A stretch of 14,713 bases of DNA from JAFMIX01 sp031371425 (GCA_031371425.1 JANMJO010000225.1:1-14713); one strand, 5' to 3'. Counted from the first letter of the stretch, positions 1 through 7,675 are shown. A program made the numbers and translations. Notes: a model not told the origin generated them from the letters alone.

Positions 1-4
1 CGTT

Positions 5-45
5 CTGGTTCACGGCGGCGCGCGCGGAGCGACGCGCCCTACCAG
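5..45. repeat. nested GC-rich hairpin at left edge
   Basis: An outer inverted pair CTGGT (5-9) / ACCAG (41-45) encloses an inner pair GGCGCG (17-22) / CGCGCC (33-38). This gives a nested hairpin in the non-coding stretch 1-158, downstream of the FHA gene. It resembles the other palindromic intergenic elements in this window, but the left edge cuts the context. No T-run follows on either strand, so a terminator role is not supported. Confidence 0.4.
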
Positions 46-93
46 CGCCCGGCAACCATGACTGCGCCAATGTCAGCATGAATTGTTATACTT

Positions 94-111
94 GCCGGTT
101 TGGAAACCGGC
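94..111. repeat. perfect 8-bp palindromic hairpin
   Basis: GCCGGTTT and AAACCGGC form a perfect 8-bp inverted repeat around a GG centre. It lies about 47 bp beyond the stop of the leftward FHA gene, so it could act as a 3' stabilising hairpin for that operon. It lacks the T-run of an intrinsic terminator. The rest of 1-158 holds no convincing gene. Confidence 0.55.
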
Positions 112-158
112 GCTCCTGTCGGGAATGAATTCCGGCAACTGTGCAAACCTTCGGCTCA

Positions 159-548
159 TCACCGCAGCAGCCAGAGGAGGAGTGCGACTTGTGCGGCGGT
201 GACGATGGCAATGGTGGCCCAGACGAGGTTTTCGGGGATGTGGAGGGCGGATTGTTTGGTGGTGCCGATCCAGAAGCGGATTTTCTGGGAGCCGAGTTCG
301 ATGCTGTCGCCGTTGCGGAGGATGACGGATTCGATGGGCCAGCCGTTGACGGTGGCGAGGGCGGGTGGGTGGGTGGTGAGGATGAATCCTTGCGCGGGGT
401 CGAAGCCGAGTTCGAGGTGCTGATCCCAGACGCCGGCTTCTTCGAGGCGCAGGTCGGCGGCGGGGGCGCGGCCGATGTGGAATGGGAAATGGCGGACGAC
501 TTGTAGGTCGCCCGCCATTTTGCCTGTGGAGATTTGGAGTTGAACCAT
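159..548 (-). CDS. FHA-domain protein with C-terminal membrane anchor
   Basis: A 129-residue protein. The first 95 residues or so look like a forkhead-associated (FHA) fold: a HIGR motif near residues 24-27, a WDQH stretch where the family usually has SxxH, and VNGWPI carrying the conserved Asn-Gly turn. Residues of about 107-128 form one hydrophobic helix ending in LLWLLR, so the protein is probably tail-anchored with the FHA domain in the cytoplasm. FHA domains normally bind phosphothreonine peptides. The usual Ser is replaced by Asp here, so binding may be altered or lost. The ATG overlaps the TAA stop of the upstream SLBB gene by one base (TAATG), which implies translational coupling and a shared role in polysaccharide export. 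The Asn-Gly turn and Gly-Arg support the family; the partner is unknown. Confidence 0.75.
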   Translation of the reverse strand: MVQLQISTGKMAGDLQVVRHFPFHIGRAPAADLRLEEAGVWDQHLELGFDPAQGFILTTHPPALATVNGWPIESVILRNGDSIELGSQKIRFWIGTTKQSALHIPENLVWATIAIVTAAQVALLLWLLR

Positions 549-1162
549 TACCAGAGCCGACGTGGGACGTCGATTTTGTCGCCGGGATAGACGGGGAGGT
601 CTTTCTTGGAATCTTCTAGGGCGGCATCGTAGTCAACGTTGATGGATTGGCCGCTGGCGCGGGTGAGGCGGACTTTGCTGTGTTTGGCGAAGTCGGTGAG
701 GCCGCCGGCGGTGGCGATGGCTTTGGTGACGGTGATCTCGCCGGGGTAGGGCTGGCGGCTGGGCATTTTGACTTCGCCGTTGACGTAGTAGAAGCGTTCT
801 TGGGGTTTGACGGTGACGGTGAGGTTGACGTAGTAGGCGGGGACGTAGCGGGCGCGGATTTCTTTTTCGACGGTGCTGCGGGATTTGCCGGCGACTTGGA
901 AGGTCTGGTTGAGGAGGAGGGTGATGGTGCCATCGTCTTTGACGCGTTCTTCGAAGGGCAGTGTGGCGGTGGGTGTGTCGGAGAAGACGATGGTGACGAG
1001 GTCGCCGGAGTTGAGGGTCTCGGAGGTTTTGACGGGGCCGGGCAGGGGGCCGGTGTTTTTGGTGCTGCCGTCGAACAGGCTGCAGCTGGTCAGTAGGCCG
1101 CTCAAGTGCAGTAGTGCTGCGAGCAGGATTCCGTTTTGAAAATGTTTCCGCAGTGAACTCAT
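548..1162 (-). CDS. Wza-like polysaccharide export lipoprotein (Poly_export/SLBB)
   Basis: A 204-residue outer-membrane export protein. The chosen ATG at 1162 gives a lipoprotein signal: MSSLRKHF, a hydrophobic core, then the lipobox L-T-S-C with Cys27 as the lipidated residue. A longer reading starting with TTG at 1192 would bury the signal. A Poly_export domain follows (SGDLVTIVF, then a beta-rich stretch with YVNLTVTVKP), then an SLBB-type domain (YVNGEVKMPSRQPYPG, AGGLTDFAK) and a C-terminal YPGDKIDVPRRLW. It is shorter than E. coli Wza (about 380 residues) and lacks the C-terminal transmembrane helix, like many short SLBB proteins. It would form or cap the periplasmic/outer-membrane conduit fed by the adjacent Wzc-like kinase, whose stop lies 58 bp upstream. 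Confidence 0.88.
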   Translation of the reverse strand: MSSLRKHFQNGILLAALLHLSGLLTSCSLFDGSTKNTGPLPGPVKTSETLNSGDLVTIVFSDTPTATLPFEERVKDDGTITLLLNQTFQVAGKSRSTVEKEIRARYVPAYYVNLTVTVKPQERFYYVNGEVKMPSRQPYPGEITVTKAIATAGGLTDFAKHSKVRLTRASGQSINVDYDAALEDSKKDLPVYPGDKIDVPRRLW

Positions 1163-1220
1163 AATTGTCTTGTCTGTATAACTGGCCGACAACGAATCAG
1201 GATTTGGGTTTGATGTCGAG

Positions 1221-3368
1221 TCAGGCTTTTGACTTGGGCTTGTCTTTGGGTTCGGGAATGGCGGAGTTTTCGTCTTCGTTCTTGGAGTAATACTCGTGGT
1301 AGTAGCCGCTGTAGTAGTAGTAGCTTTCGTCTTGGGCCATGTTGATGTTGTTGAGGACGATTCCCATGAGGTTGCCGCCGACTTTCTCGATGAGTTGTTT
1401 GGCGCGGATGTTCATGGGTTGCGGGTAGCGGCGGTATTGGATGACTTGGATGGTCATGTCCACTTCGCTGGCGAGGATGGAGGCGTCGCTGACGCCCATG
1501 ATGGGGGGAGAGTCGAAGAAGACGAAGTCGTAGCGGGCTTTGAGTTCGGTGATGAGGTTTTTCATCGCCGTGGAACTGAGGATGCCCATGGAGCTGCTGG
1601 GGAGTTTGCCGCTGGGCATGAAGTCGAGGGTGGGGATGCTGGAGGTCTGGATGACTTCTTCGAGGGTGTTTTGTTTGAGGAGGTAGTTGGTGAGGCCGAG
1701 GTTGTTGGCGACGCGGAAGAATTTGTGGAGTGAGGGGCGGCGGAGGTCGGAGTCCACGATGATGATGCGCTGGCCGCTCTGGGCGAAGACGGTGGCGAGG
1801 TTGAAGATGGTGGTGGATTTGCCTTCGCCGGCGCCGGCGCTGACGACGGCGACGCTGTTGAGTTTTTCGTCTTTGCGGGAGAAGAGGAGGTTGGTGCGGA
1901 GGACGCGGTAGGCTTCGGCGTGGGGGCTTTCTGCACCTTCGTCCATGAGGCGGCCTACGTTTTGGGGGATGACGCCGAGGACGGGGGATTGGAGGGCGCG
2001 CTCGACGTCGTCGATGGTCTTGACGCTGGTGTCGAGGTATTCGATGAAGAAGGCGAGGCCGACGCCGACGATGAGGCCGACGATGACGCCGAGGGTGATG
2101 TTGAGGGTGCGGTTGGGGCGGACGGGTTTGAGGATGGCGGGGTCGGAGCGGTCGATAATCTCGACCATGGAATTTTTGGGGAGCTGAAGGGTGACGTATT
2201 CGGTCTCGATTTTCATCTTGAGGACGCGGGCGAAGCTCTGGAGTTCTTCGAGTTTGGTCTTGGCGTCGTAGTAGGGGCGGTTTGTGGAGGCGTTGGCGGT
2301 GTCGCTTTGCTTGGCTTTTTGGACGACGTCGGTGAGGATGTCGAGGGCGGCTTTGTCGGCGTCAACTTTGGATTGGAGGCCGACGAGGGTGCCGTCAATG
2401 CGGTCGTTGACTTTCTGGGTGAGGTCGGCGACGAGTGCGGCGACGCGTTTGACTTCGGGGTTTTCGGGGCCGAAGTCTTTCTGGAGTGTGACGAATTTAT
2501 TTTCGGCCTGGCCGAGGTCAACGAGGTAGGAGTGGAGGAGTGGGTCGGGCGCGGCGGTGGGGATGACGTTCTTGAGCTGTTCGCGTGTTTTGCTCTTGAG
2601 GTCTTTGAGGAGGGAGGCTTCCTGGCCGTAGTGGACCTCGGCTTCGATGCGCTGGGCTTCGAAGCGGCGGAGGGTATCAGAGTCGAGGGTGGGGGAGGAG
2701 GAGTTGCCAGCGGCGTCTTGTTCGTTGATGTGGAGTTTCTCGCGCAACTGGTCCACCTGGGCTTGGGACTCGTGGATTTTCTCGGAGTGTTCGGCGTATT
2801 TTTTTTCGAGGGCCTTGATGCCGCTCAGGGTCTGGTCGTTCTGCTGGGTGAGGCGGTATTCGCGGTAGACGGTGGCGATTTCGTTGGCGACGCGGGCGGC
2901 TTCGTTCTGGTCGGTGCTGTAGAAGCGGATTTCGATGAGGCTGGTGTTGCGGACGGGGCGGAGGTCCACGATTTTTTCGAGGACGGTGCGGGTTTCGGAG
3001 GTGGTGAGGGTCTGGTTGTTGGCGTATTTTTTGCCCCACTCGACGTTGAGGTTGAGGTTCTCGATGACCTTGTTGAGGATGCTTTGGGATTTGATGATTT
3101 CGAGTTCGGTCTGGATGAAATAGGGGTCAACGACTTGGGAGCTGTTTTGTGCATTCAGGAAGTCGGTGTCGGTGCGATTTTTTTCCACCTTGATTTTGGC
3201 GGTGCCGCAGTAGGAGCGTTCCATGTAGAGCGTCACGAAGACGGTGGTGACGACGACGAGGGCGAAGACGGTGAGGATGATGGTTTTTCGGATGCGGATG
3301 ATGCGCCAGTAGTCGAGGAAGTGAAGTTTGGCGTCTTCGGTGGCGGCGGGGGTCTTGAGGGGGTCCAT
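1221..3368 (-). CDS. Wzc-like chain-length regulator / bacterial tyrosine autokinase
   Basis: A 715-residue fused inner-membrane co-polymerase and BY-kinase. The ATG at 3368 (MDPLKTP) is preferred over an upstream TTG at 3410 that would read through a terminator hairpin. A Wzz domain starts with a membrane helix at about 28-49, followed by a long periplasmic coiled-coil-rich region. A PVRPNR motif and second helix lie at about 420-445. The kinase domain has Walker A AGAGEGKST (about 514), Walker A' IIIVDSDLRRPS and Walker B FVFFDSPP (about 617). The tail has a cluster of eight tyrosines (YYYY, YY, YY) near 686, the usual autophosphorylation site whose cycling controls polymer export. Gene order OMP-Wzc-Wza-FHA supports exopolysaccharide or capsule export. 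No glycosyltransferases are in view, so the polymer is unknown. Confidence 0.93.
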   Translation of the reverse strand: MDPLKTPAATEDAKLHFLDYWRIIRIRKTIILTVFALVVVTTVFVTLYMERSYCGTAKIKVEKNRTDTDFLNAQNSSQVVDPYFIQTELEIIKSQSILNKVIENLNLNVEWGKKYANNQTLTTSETRTVLEKIVDLRPVRNTSLIEIRFYSTDQNEAARVANEIATVYREYRLTQQNDQTLSGIKALEKKYAEHSEKIHESQAQVDQLREKLHINEQDAAGNSSSPTLDSDTLRRFEAQRIEAEVHYGQEASLLKDLKSKTREQLKNVIPTAAPDPLLHSYLVDLGQAENKFVTLQKDFGPENPEVKRVAALVADLTQKVNDRIDGTLVGLQSKVDADKAALDILTDVVQKAKQSDTANASTNRPYYDAKTKLEELQSFARVLKMKIETEYVTLQLPKNSMVEIIDRSDPAILKPVRPNRTLNITLGVIVGLIVGVGLAFFIEYLDTSVKTIDDVERALQSPVLGVIPQNVGRLMDEGAESPHAEAYRVLRTNLLFSRKDEKLNSVAVVSAGAGEGKSTTIFNLATVFAQSGQRIIIVDSDLRRPSLHKFFRVANNLGLTNYLLKQNTLEEVIQTSSIPTLDFMPSGKLPSSSMGILSSTAMKNLITELKARYDFVFFDSPPIMGVSDASILASEVDMTIQVIQYRRYPQPMNIRAKQLIEKVGGNLMGIVLNNINMAQDESYYYYSGYYHEYYSKNEDENSAIPEPKDKPKSKA

Positions 3369-3372
3369 AGTG

Positions 3373-3408
3373 AAAAAAAGAGGGGCTAGCGCGCAAGCGA
3401 CCAGCCCC
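3373..3408 (-). terminator. intrinsic terminator/attenuator between OMP gene and wzc-like gene
   Basis: On the minus strand, GGGGCT (3408-3403) pairs with AGCCCC (3387-3382). An inner CGC/GCG stem closes a TTGC loop (GCAA on the plus strand). The stem is followed by TC and seven consecutive T (3379-3373). This is a textbook Rho-independent terminator. It starts 17 bases after the OMP stop codon and its T-run ends only 4 bases before the ATG of the Wzc-like gene, so it occupies the place where a ribosome-binding site would be. Either most transcripts end here, with read-through supplying a smaller amount of kinase message, or the kinase has an unseen promoter. Confidence 0.8.
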
Positions 3409-3425
3409 AAGGTGAGAGTGGTGGT

Positions 3426-4685
3426 TTAATAGCTGGCGGTCATGCCGAGGAAGACGCGGTTGCGGTCGTAGTCGCGGCCGGGGACGTTGGAGGTGACTTT
3501 GTCGTAGTTGTAGCCGATTTCAGCGGAGAGGTGGCGGTTGAAATGATATTCCAGACTGACGCCGAGCAGGAGGATGTCATCGGTCTGGTTGTTGAAGCCG
3601 CCGCCGGTGAAGGTGGCCATCTGGTAGCGCGTGTTCAGGTTGCCGATGAGTTTCGGGGTGAAGGCGTGGGTGATGTTGGCGTAAATGCTGGAGGATTCCT
3701 GGTCGGTGGTGATGCTGGTGGCGGAGGTGCTGAAGGCGTCGGTGGCGTTGCGCTGGTGTTGGAAGCCGAGTTCCACGAAGCTGCCCACGCGGTAGGTGTA
3801 GCGGAGGTTCAGGTCGGCGTAGGGGCTGACGGCGCTGTCGCCGGTCGGGGTGTTGTAGTAGCTGATGAACTGCGCTCCTGCGCGGGCTGAGCCGGTGAGG
3901 TTGCGGAGGAAGTTGTGCTCGACGCCTGCGTAAACGTAGTGGGAGCGGGAGTTGCGGCTGTTGCTGAAGATCGGCGTGAAGCCGAAGAGTCCGATGGATT
4001 CTTTGCCGGTGTAGTCGTTGAAGCCGTATTGGTAGCCGAAGATGCCGACGGTTTCGGGCCGGAACTGCCAGCGCAGGTCAATGTTCGCGGTGTGTTCCAA
4101 TCGGTCGAGCAAGCCGGTGTAGCTTGGGGCGATAAAGTTGCCGCCCTTGTTCTCGTAATCAACGAGGACGTTGCGGTAGCCGAGCACCACTTCCAAGAGA
4201 CGGGTCAGTTGCGCGTGGAAACGGATGGCGCCGTCGTTGCGCAGGTTATTGCCGTTGGACCGGACCACGATGGCGCCGGTGGTATCCAGTAGGGTGGGCT
4301 CTTGGGCAATGGTGAGCGTGTCCACCATATCCACGGAATAGCGTTCCGAAAAGGTGTGCATGAGCCAGGTGTTGAACTCGTGCGAGTGATCGGCGGTGTT
4401 CTGCTTGCGGTCATCGTAATACCGCATCGAGTAGGTGTAATGGGCTCCAAAAGTGGTTTGTTCCCCGGTGAGATGGATGCCCACGGAAGGTCTGACTTCC
4501 AAGCCGAAGCTGCTCTGCCGGTTGGTGGACTGCGAGGCTAGGTAGTAGTTGTCGTCGTAAAAACCGCGCACCGTCACCGACACGTCCCACGGCTTTTCGC
4601 CGCCGCTGCCGCCGAATGGACTGGCGGCTTGGGTGGCGGATGCGCCCAAGGCAACCAACCCGGCCGACGCGATAAATTTTTTCAT
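3426..4685 (-). CDS. outer-membrane beta-barrel protein of exopolysaccharide operon
   Basis: A 419-residue protein with a cleavable signal peptide: MKKFIASAGLVALGASATQA, with cleavage likely after Ala20. The body is rich in alternating hydrophobic/aromatic strands (VTVRGFYDDNYY, FGAHYTYSMRYYDD, RHLSAEIGYNYDKV) and ends in Tyr, as BAM-inserted barrels usually end in an aromatic residue. It resembles the putative beta-barrel proteins that sit next to Wza/Wzc genes and are thought to form or assist the outer-membrane polymer exit. An alternative in-frame ATG at 4721 adds 12 residues and has AGGG about 7 bases upstream; the ATG at 4685 gives the cleaner signal peptide. It is first in the leftward operon, behind a sigma70-like promoter. 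Family membership is inferred from architecture, not from a diagnostic motif. Confidence 0.85.
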   Translation of the reverse strand: MKKFIASAGLVALGASATQAASPFGGSGGEKPWDVSVTVRGFYDDNYYLASQSTNRQSSFGLEVRPSVGIHLTGEQTTFGAHYTYSMRYYDDRKQNTADHSHEFNTWLMHTFSERYSVDMVDTLTIAQEPTLLDTTGAIVVRSNGNNLRNDGAIRFHAQLTRLLEVVLGYRNVLVDYENKGGNFIAPSYTGLLDRLEHTANIDLRWQFRPETVGIFGYQYGFNDYTGKESIGLFGFTPIFSNSRNSRSHYVYAGVEHNFLRNLTGSARAGAQFISYYNTPTGDSAVSPYADLNLRYTYRVGSFVELGFQHQRNATDAFSTSATSITTDQESSSIYANITHAFTPKLIGNLNTRYQMATFTGGGFNNQTDDILLLGVSLEYHFNRHLSAEIGYNYDKVTSNVPGRDYDRNRVFLGMTASY

Positions 4686-4747
4686 AACGGTGTTTCGAAT
4701 GTGACGCCCCAACAGATACATTAAAGAACCCTATCTAGCAATAGTCT

Positions 4748-4764
4748 TGGGAGATTTTTTCCCA
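4748..4764. promoter_or_regulatory. operator-like inverted repeat over the -10 region
   Basis: TGGGA (4748-4752) and TCCCA (4760-4764) flank a T-rich centre. The dyad covers the putative -10 hexamer of the leftward promoter, so a repressor could act here. Five-bp arms are short and may occur by chance. Confidence 0.25.
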
Positions 4765-4782
4765 CCAGCATTCCGTTGTCAA
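4754..4782 (-). promoter_or_regulatory. sigma70-like promoter of the export operon
   Basis: Reading leftward, a perfect -35 hexamer TTGACA (4782-4777) is followed by 17 bases and AAAAAT (4759-4754), which matches the -10 consensus at four of six positions. Transcription would begin near 4747, giving a leader of about 25-60 bases before the OMP start. It lies in the divergent gap with kdsD. The call rests on consensus match and position. Confidence 0.55.
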
Positions 4783-4873
4783 CGAAATCTTGCCCACATG
4801 GTTGGACTATTCCGGAGGCCTGCCGTTCGATAAAGGGTTGAAACCGCTCGCGCTCCTCGGCAATCTAGCCCCG

Positions 4874-5845
4874 ATGCGTAACCTCACCCACGCCCGCGAA
4901 GTCTTCGACATCGAAATCGCCGCGCTCAAGGCCGTCCGCGCCCAGCTCGATGAATCCTTCGCCCGCGCCGTCGAGATCAGCGTCGAAGCCCTCCGCCAAC
5001 GCGGCAAACTCGTCATCGTCGGCATCGGCAAATCCGGCAACGTCGGCCAGAAAATCGCCGCCACCCTCACCAGCACCGGCTCCACCGCCGTCGTCCTCAA
5101 CAGTGTGGATGCCCTCCACGGCGACCTCGGCATCATCAACGACGGCGATGTTATCCTGGGCTTGAGTTATTCCGGCGAATCCGAGGAGTTAATCGCCCTG
5201 CTGCCTGCCTTGAAGCGGTTCTCCGTCCAAATCATCGCCCTCACCGGCGGGCTGAAATCCACTCTCGCCCGGCACAGCGACGTGGTGCTGAATGTCAAAG
5301 TCCCCAAAGAAGCTTGCCCCTTCAACCTCGCCCCCACCTCCAGCACCACCGCCATGCTCGTCATGGGCGACGCGCTCGCCATGTCCCTGCTTCAGGCGCG
5401 CGGCTTCAAGCAAAGTGACTTCGCCAAAAACCACCCCTCCGGCGCCATCGGTCGCGCCCTCCTCATGCGCGTCGGCGATATCATGCGCGCTGGCGACCGC
5501 AACGCCGTCGCCCGCGAAACCCTCACCGTCAAGGAAGCGCTCATGGTCATGACCCGCGCCAAGTCCGGCAGCCTCGCCGTCGTGAATGCGCGTGGCAAGC
5601 TGGCAGGCATCTTCACCGACGGCGACTTCCGCCGGCACATGGCTACCGATGACGACCTGCTCTCCCGCCCGCTCAAAACCGTGATGACCCCCAAGCCCAT
5701 CACCGTCCGCGACACCGCCCTCGCCGTGGAGGCTTTGAAGATTTTCAACGAGCGCAACATTGATGACCTCATCGTCGTGAACGCCAAGAACGAACCCATC
5801 GGCCTCGTGGACTCGCAGGATTTGCCGAAGCTCAAGATTGTTTGA
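4874..5845 (+). CDS. kdsD: arabinose-5-phosphate isomerase (KdsD/KpsF family)
   Basis: A 323-residue cytoplasmic enzyme that interconverts D-ribulose 5-phosphate and D-arabinose 5-phosphate, the first step to Kdo for LPS. The ATG at 4874 gives the length of E. coli KdsD (328). A TTG at 4790 would add 28 residues with no family match. The SIS domain has GIGKSGNVGQKIAATLTSTG, LHGDLG, SYSGESEE, KEACPFNLAPTSSTTAML, MGDALA and NHPSGAIG. These supply the Lys, two Glu and His that correspond to the catalytic set known in KdsD. Two CBS domains follow (DIMRAGD to IFTDGDFRRHM, then VMTPKPITV to the end) and may sense CMP-Kdo or nucleotides. It is divergent from the export operon and 38 bp upstream of the hydrolase gene, with which it may be co-transcribed. 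Confidence 0.95.
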   Translation: MRNLTHAREVFDIEIAALKAVRAQLDESFARAVEISVEALRQRGKLVIVGIGKSGNVGQKIAATLTSTGSTAVVLNSVDALHGDLGIINDGDVILGLSYSGESEELIALLPALKRFSVQIIALTGGLKSTLARHSDVVLNVKVPKEACPFNLAPTSSTTAMLVMGDALAMSLLQARGFKQSDFAKNHPSGAIGRALLMRVGDIMRAGDRNAVARETLTVKEALMVMTRAKSGSLAVVNARGKLAGIFTDGDFRRHMATDDDLLSRPLKTVMTPKPITVRDTALAVEALKIFNERNIDDLIVVNAKNEPIGLVDSQDLPKLKIV

Positions 5846-5883
5846 CCGCCGATGCTGCACGGCGCAACCCCGCCAACAGACTT

Positions 5884-6624
5884 ATGAAAATTCTTCCCGC
5901 CCTGCTCATAGCCATCGCCTGCCAACTCTGCGTCCCGGCAGCCCGCGCCCAGTTCAGCAACAGCCTCATCGCCGCCAACCTCAAATGGAGCGTGACCCAC
6001 ACCGGCGAACTCCACTACCTCGTCCAACTCCCGGCGGATTACTCCGCGAAGTCCGGCAAGCGCTGGCCCTTGATGCTGTTCCTCCACGGCGCAGGCGAAC
6101 GCGGCACAAACTTGGACGTCGTCGCCAGCCACGGCCCGCTGAAACTTGCGAAGCAGGGAACGAACTTCCCCTTCATCATCGTCGCGCCCCAATGCCCGCG
6201 CAACGAAGTCTGGAAGAACGAGCCGCTGCTCAAGCTGCTGGAATCCATGGAAACGATTTACGCCGTGGACGAGAGCCGCGTCTATCTCACCGGCCTGAGC
6301 ATGGGCGGTTTCGGCACGTGGAGTCTCGGCGTGGCGCACCCGGAGAAATTCGCCGCCATCGCCCCCATCTGCGGCGGCGGAAACATCATCGAACCACGCC
6401 TCGCATCCCGTCCGGAGCTGAAGACGCTCGGCGTCTGGGCATTTCACGGCGTGAAAGACCCCGTCGTGCCGGTCGCGGAATCGGAGCGGATCGTAGAGAC
6501 CCTGAAAAAAATCGGCTGCAAGGACGTGCGACTGACCCTCTATCCCGAAGCGGGGCACGACGCATGGACCGAGACCTACGCCAACCCGAAGTTCTACGAG
6601 TGGCTGTTGAGCCACGCGCGCTGA
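5884..6624 (+). CDS. secreted alpha/beta hydrolase (esterase/phospholipase-carboxylesterase-like)
   Basis: A 246-residue exported serine hydrolase. MKILPALLIAIACQLCVPAARA is a signal peptide with an ARA|Q cleavage site after residue 22. An oxyanion segment LFLHGAGERG lies at about 64-73. The nucleophile elbow GLSMGGFGTW places Ser139, KDPVVP places the acid Asp192 and GHDAW places His225, so the catalytic triad is complete. This arrangement fits the predicted-peptidase/polyhydroxyalkanoate-depolymerase-like esterases (COG4099/LpqC type) that cleave ester bonds outside the cytoplasm; the substrate cannot be told. The ATG at 5884 is chosen because it opens the signal peptide. It lies 38 bp after kdsD and converges on trpS, from which a palindromic element separates it. 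Confidence 0.88.
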   Translation: MKILPALLIAIACQLCVPAARAQFSNSLIAANLKWSVTHTGELHYLVQLPADYSAKSGKRWPLMLFLHGAGERGTNLDVVASHGPLKLAKQGTNFPFIIVAPQCPRNEVWKNEPLLKLLESMETIYAVDESRVYLTGLSMGGFGTWSLGVAHPEKFAAIAPICGGGNIIEPRLASRPELKTLGVWAFHGVKDPVVPVAESERIVETLKKIGCKDVRLTLYPEAGHDAWTETYANPKFYEWLLSHAR

Positions 6625-6634
6625 AGCGGCGCAC

Positions 6635-6691
6635 GTTGGAGTCCAGCCTTCAGGCTGTTCCCCGAACACGCTGAAGCGTGGACTCCAGCTA
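6635..6691. repeat. palindromic two-hairpin element between convergent genes
   Basis: TGGAGTCCA (6638-6646) and TGGACTCCA (6679-6687) are perfect inverted termini. Inside are two further hairpins, AGCC-TTCA-GGCT and ACGCT-GA-AGCGT. The architecture (GGAGTYC termini, TTCA and GA loops) matches the larger element inside mqnE, so both look like one repeat family. It fills the gap between the hydrolase and trpS, and its right end overlaps the trpS stop codon (6689-6691). It may end transcription from both sides, although no T-run is present. Confidence 0.7.
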
Positions 6692-7654
6692 CTCCAGCCC
6701 GCAATTCTTCCGCGCCCGCTTCAAGACCTTCTGCGCGAGCGCGCCGGCTTTCACCGCGCCATCGGCGAGAACCTGGTTCACGAAATCCAGATTGGCCGCC
6801 AGCTCCGCACGCTTCTTCCGCGCCTCGGAAAAATAATTCCAGTGGTGCTCGAACAACGCCTTCTTCAGATCGCCGTAACCGAGGCCGCCGGCGCGGAGGC
6901 GGTCTTCAAAATCCTTCCCTACCTCCGGCGCGGCGACGAGCTTGAGCAGTTGCACGGCGAGGTTCTTGTCCGCGTCCGGCTTCGGTTCGGCGGGCGTGCG
7001 GCTGTCCATGACGATGCCCATGATTTTCTTGCGGATGATTTTTTCATCACCGAAAATCTCGATGGTGTTGCCGTAGCTCTTGCTCATCTTCTGGCCGTCG
7101 AGACCCGGCACGAGCGCGGTTTCATCCCGGATCTGCGGCTCGGGGATCACGAAGGTTTGGCCGTATTGCTCGTTGAACTTGATGGCGATGTCGCGCGTCA
7201 TCTCCACATGCTGCTTCTGGTCGCGGCCCACGGGCACGATGTTGGAATCGTAGATTAAAATGTCCGCCGCCATCAGCACGGGATACGCGAACAAGGCGTG
7301 GTTCACGGGGATTCCCTTCGCAGACTTGTCTTTGAACGAGTGCCCTTTTTCCAACAGGCTCATCGGCGTGACGGTCGAGAGCAGCCACGAAAGTTCCGTG
7401 ACTTCCGGCACGTCGGATTGTTTGAAGAACACGGATTTCTGCGGGTCGAGGCCGCAAGCGAGGAAGTCCAGCGCCACGTCGAGCGTGTTCTTGCGGCGTT
7501 CGGCGGCGTCGAACAGCGAGGTCATCGAGTGATAGTCCGCGATGAAATAAAACGCCTCGCCCTTTTCCTGAAGCTCGATGGCCGGGCGCATCATCCCGAA
7601 ATAATTTCCGAGGTGCAACGCACCGCTGGGCTGGATGCCTGACAAAATTCGCAT
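6689..7654 (-). CDS. trpS: tryptophanyl-tRNA synthetase
   Basis: A 321-residue class I aminoacyl-tRNA synthetase that charges tRNA-Trp in the cytosol; E. coli TrpS has 334 residues. The N-terminus SGIQPSGALHLGNYFG carries the HIGH-type motif as HLGN (His14-Asn17). PVGRDQKQHVEMTRDIA is the typical dimer/Trp-site segment, and KMSKS is intact at 189-193. ADILIYDSNIVPVG is also family-typical. The ATG at 7654 starts exactly at the conserved MRILSGIQ and no Shine-Dalgarno is apparent. The stop codon sits within the palindromic element of 6635-6691. Upstream lies the repeat-filled gap to recF on the same strand, so the two may or may not be co-transcribed. Confidence 0.97.
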   Translation of the reverse strand: MRILSGIQPSGALHLGNYFGMMRPAIELQEKGEAFYFIADYHSMTSLFDAAERRKNTLDVALDFLACGLDPQKSVFFKQSDVPEVTELSWLLSTVTPMSLLEKGHSFKDKSAKGIPVNHALFAYPVLMAADILIYDSNIVPVGRDQKQHVEMTRDIAIKFNEQYGQTFVIPEPQIRDETALVPGLDGQKMSKSYGNTIEIFGDEKIIRKKIMGIVMDSRTPAEPKPDADKNLAVQLLKLVAAPEVGKDFEDRLRAGGLGYGDLKKALFEHHWNYFSEARKKRAELAANLDFVNQVLADGAVKAGALAQKVLKRARKNCGLE

Positions 7655-7675
7655 GGCGACAAAGTAGCAATGAAT

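Noticed and set aside
94..111. Intrinsic terminator of the export operon
   Set aside because: The hairpin is perfect, but on the minus strand it is followed by AAGTATAAC rather than a T-run.
1920..3389. A 489-codon open frame on the plus strand opposite the Wzc-like gene
   Set aside because: It is antisense to a gene with clear kinase motifs. Its product is a monotonous Gly/Val/Asp/Glu/Phe string, as expected when a codon-biased gene is read backwards.
4790..4873. N-terminal extension of KdsD from the TTG at 4790
   Set aside because: The extra 28 residues match nothing expected in the family, and the ATG at 4874 gives the usual length.
5392..6669. A 425-codon open frame on the minus strand opposite kdsD and the hydrolase
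   Set aside because: It spans two well-supported genes and their spacer in antisense and shows no family motif.
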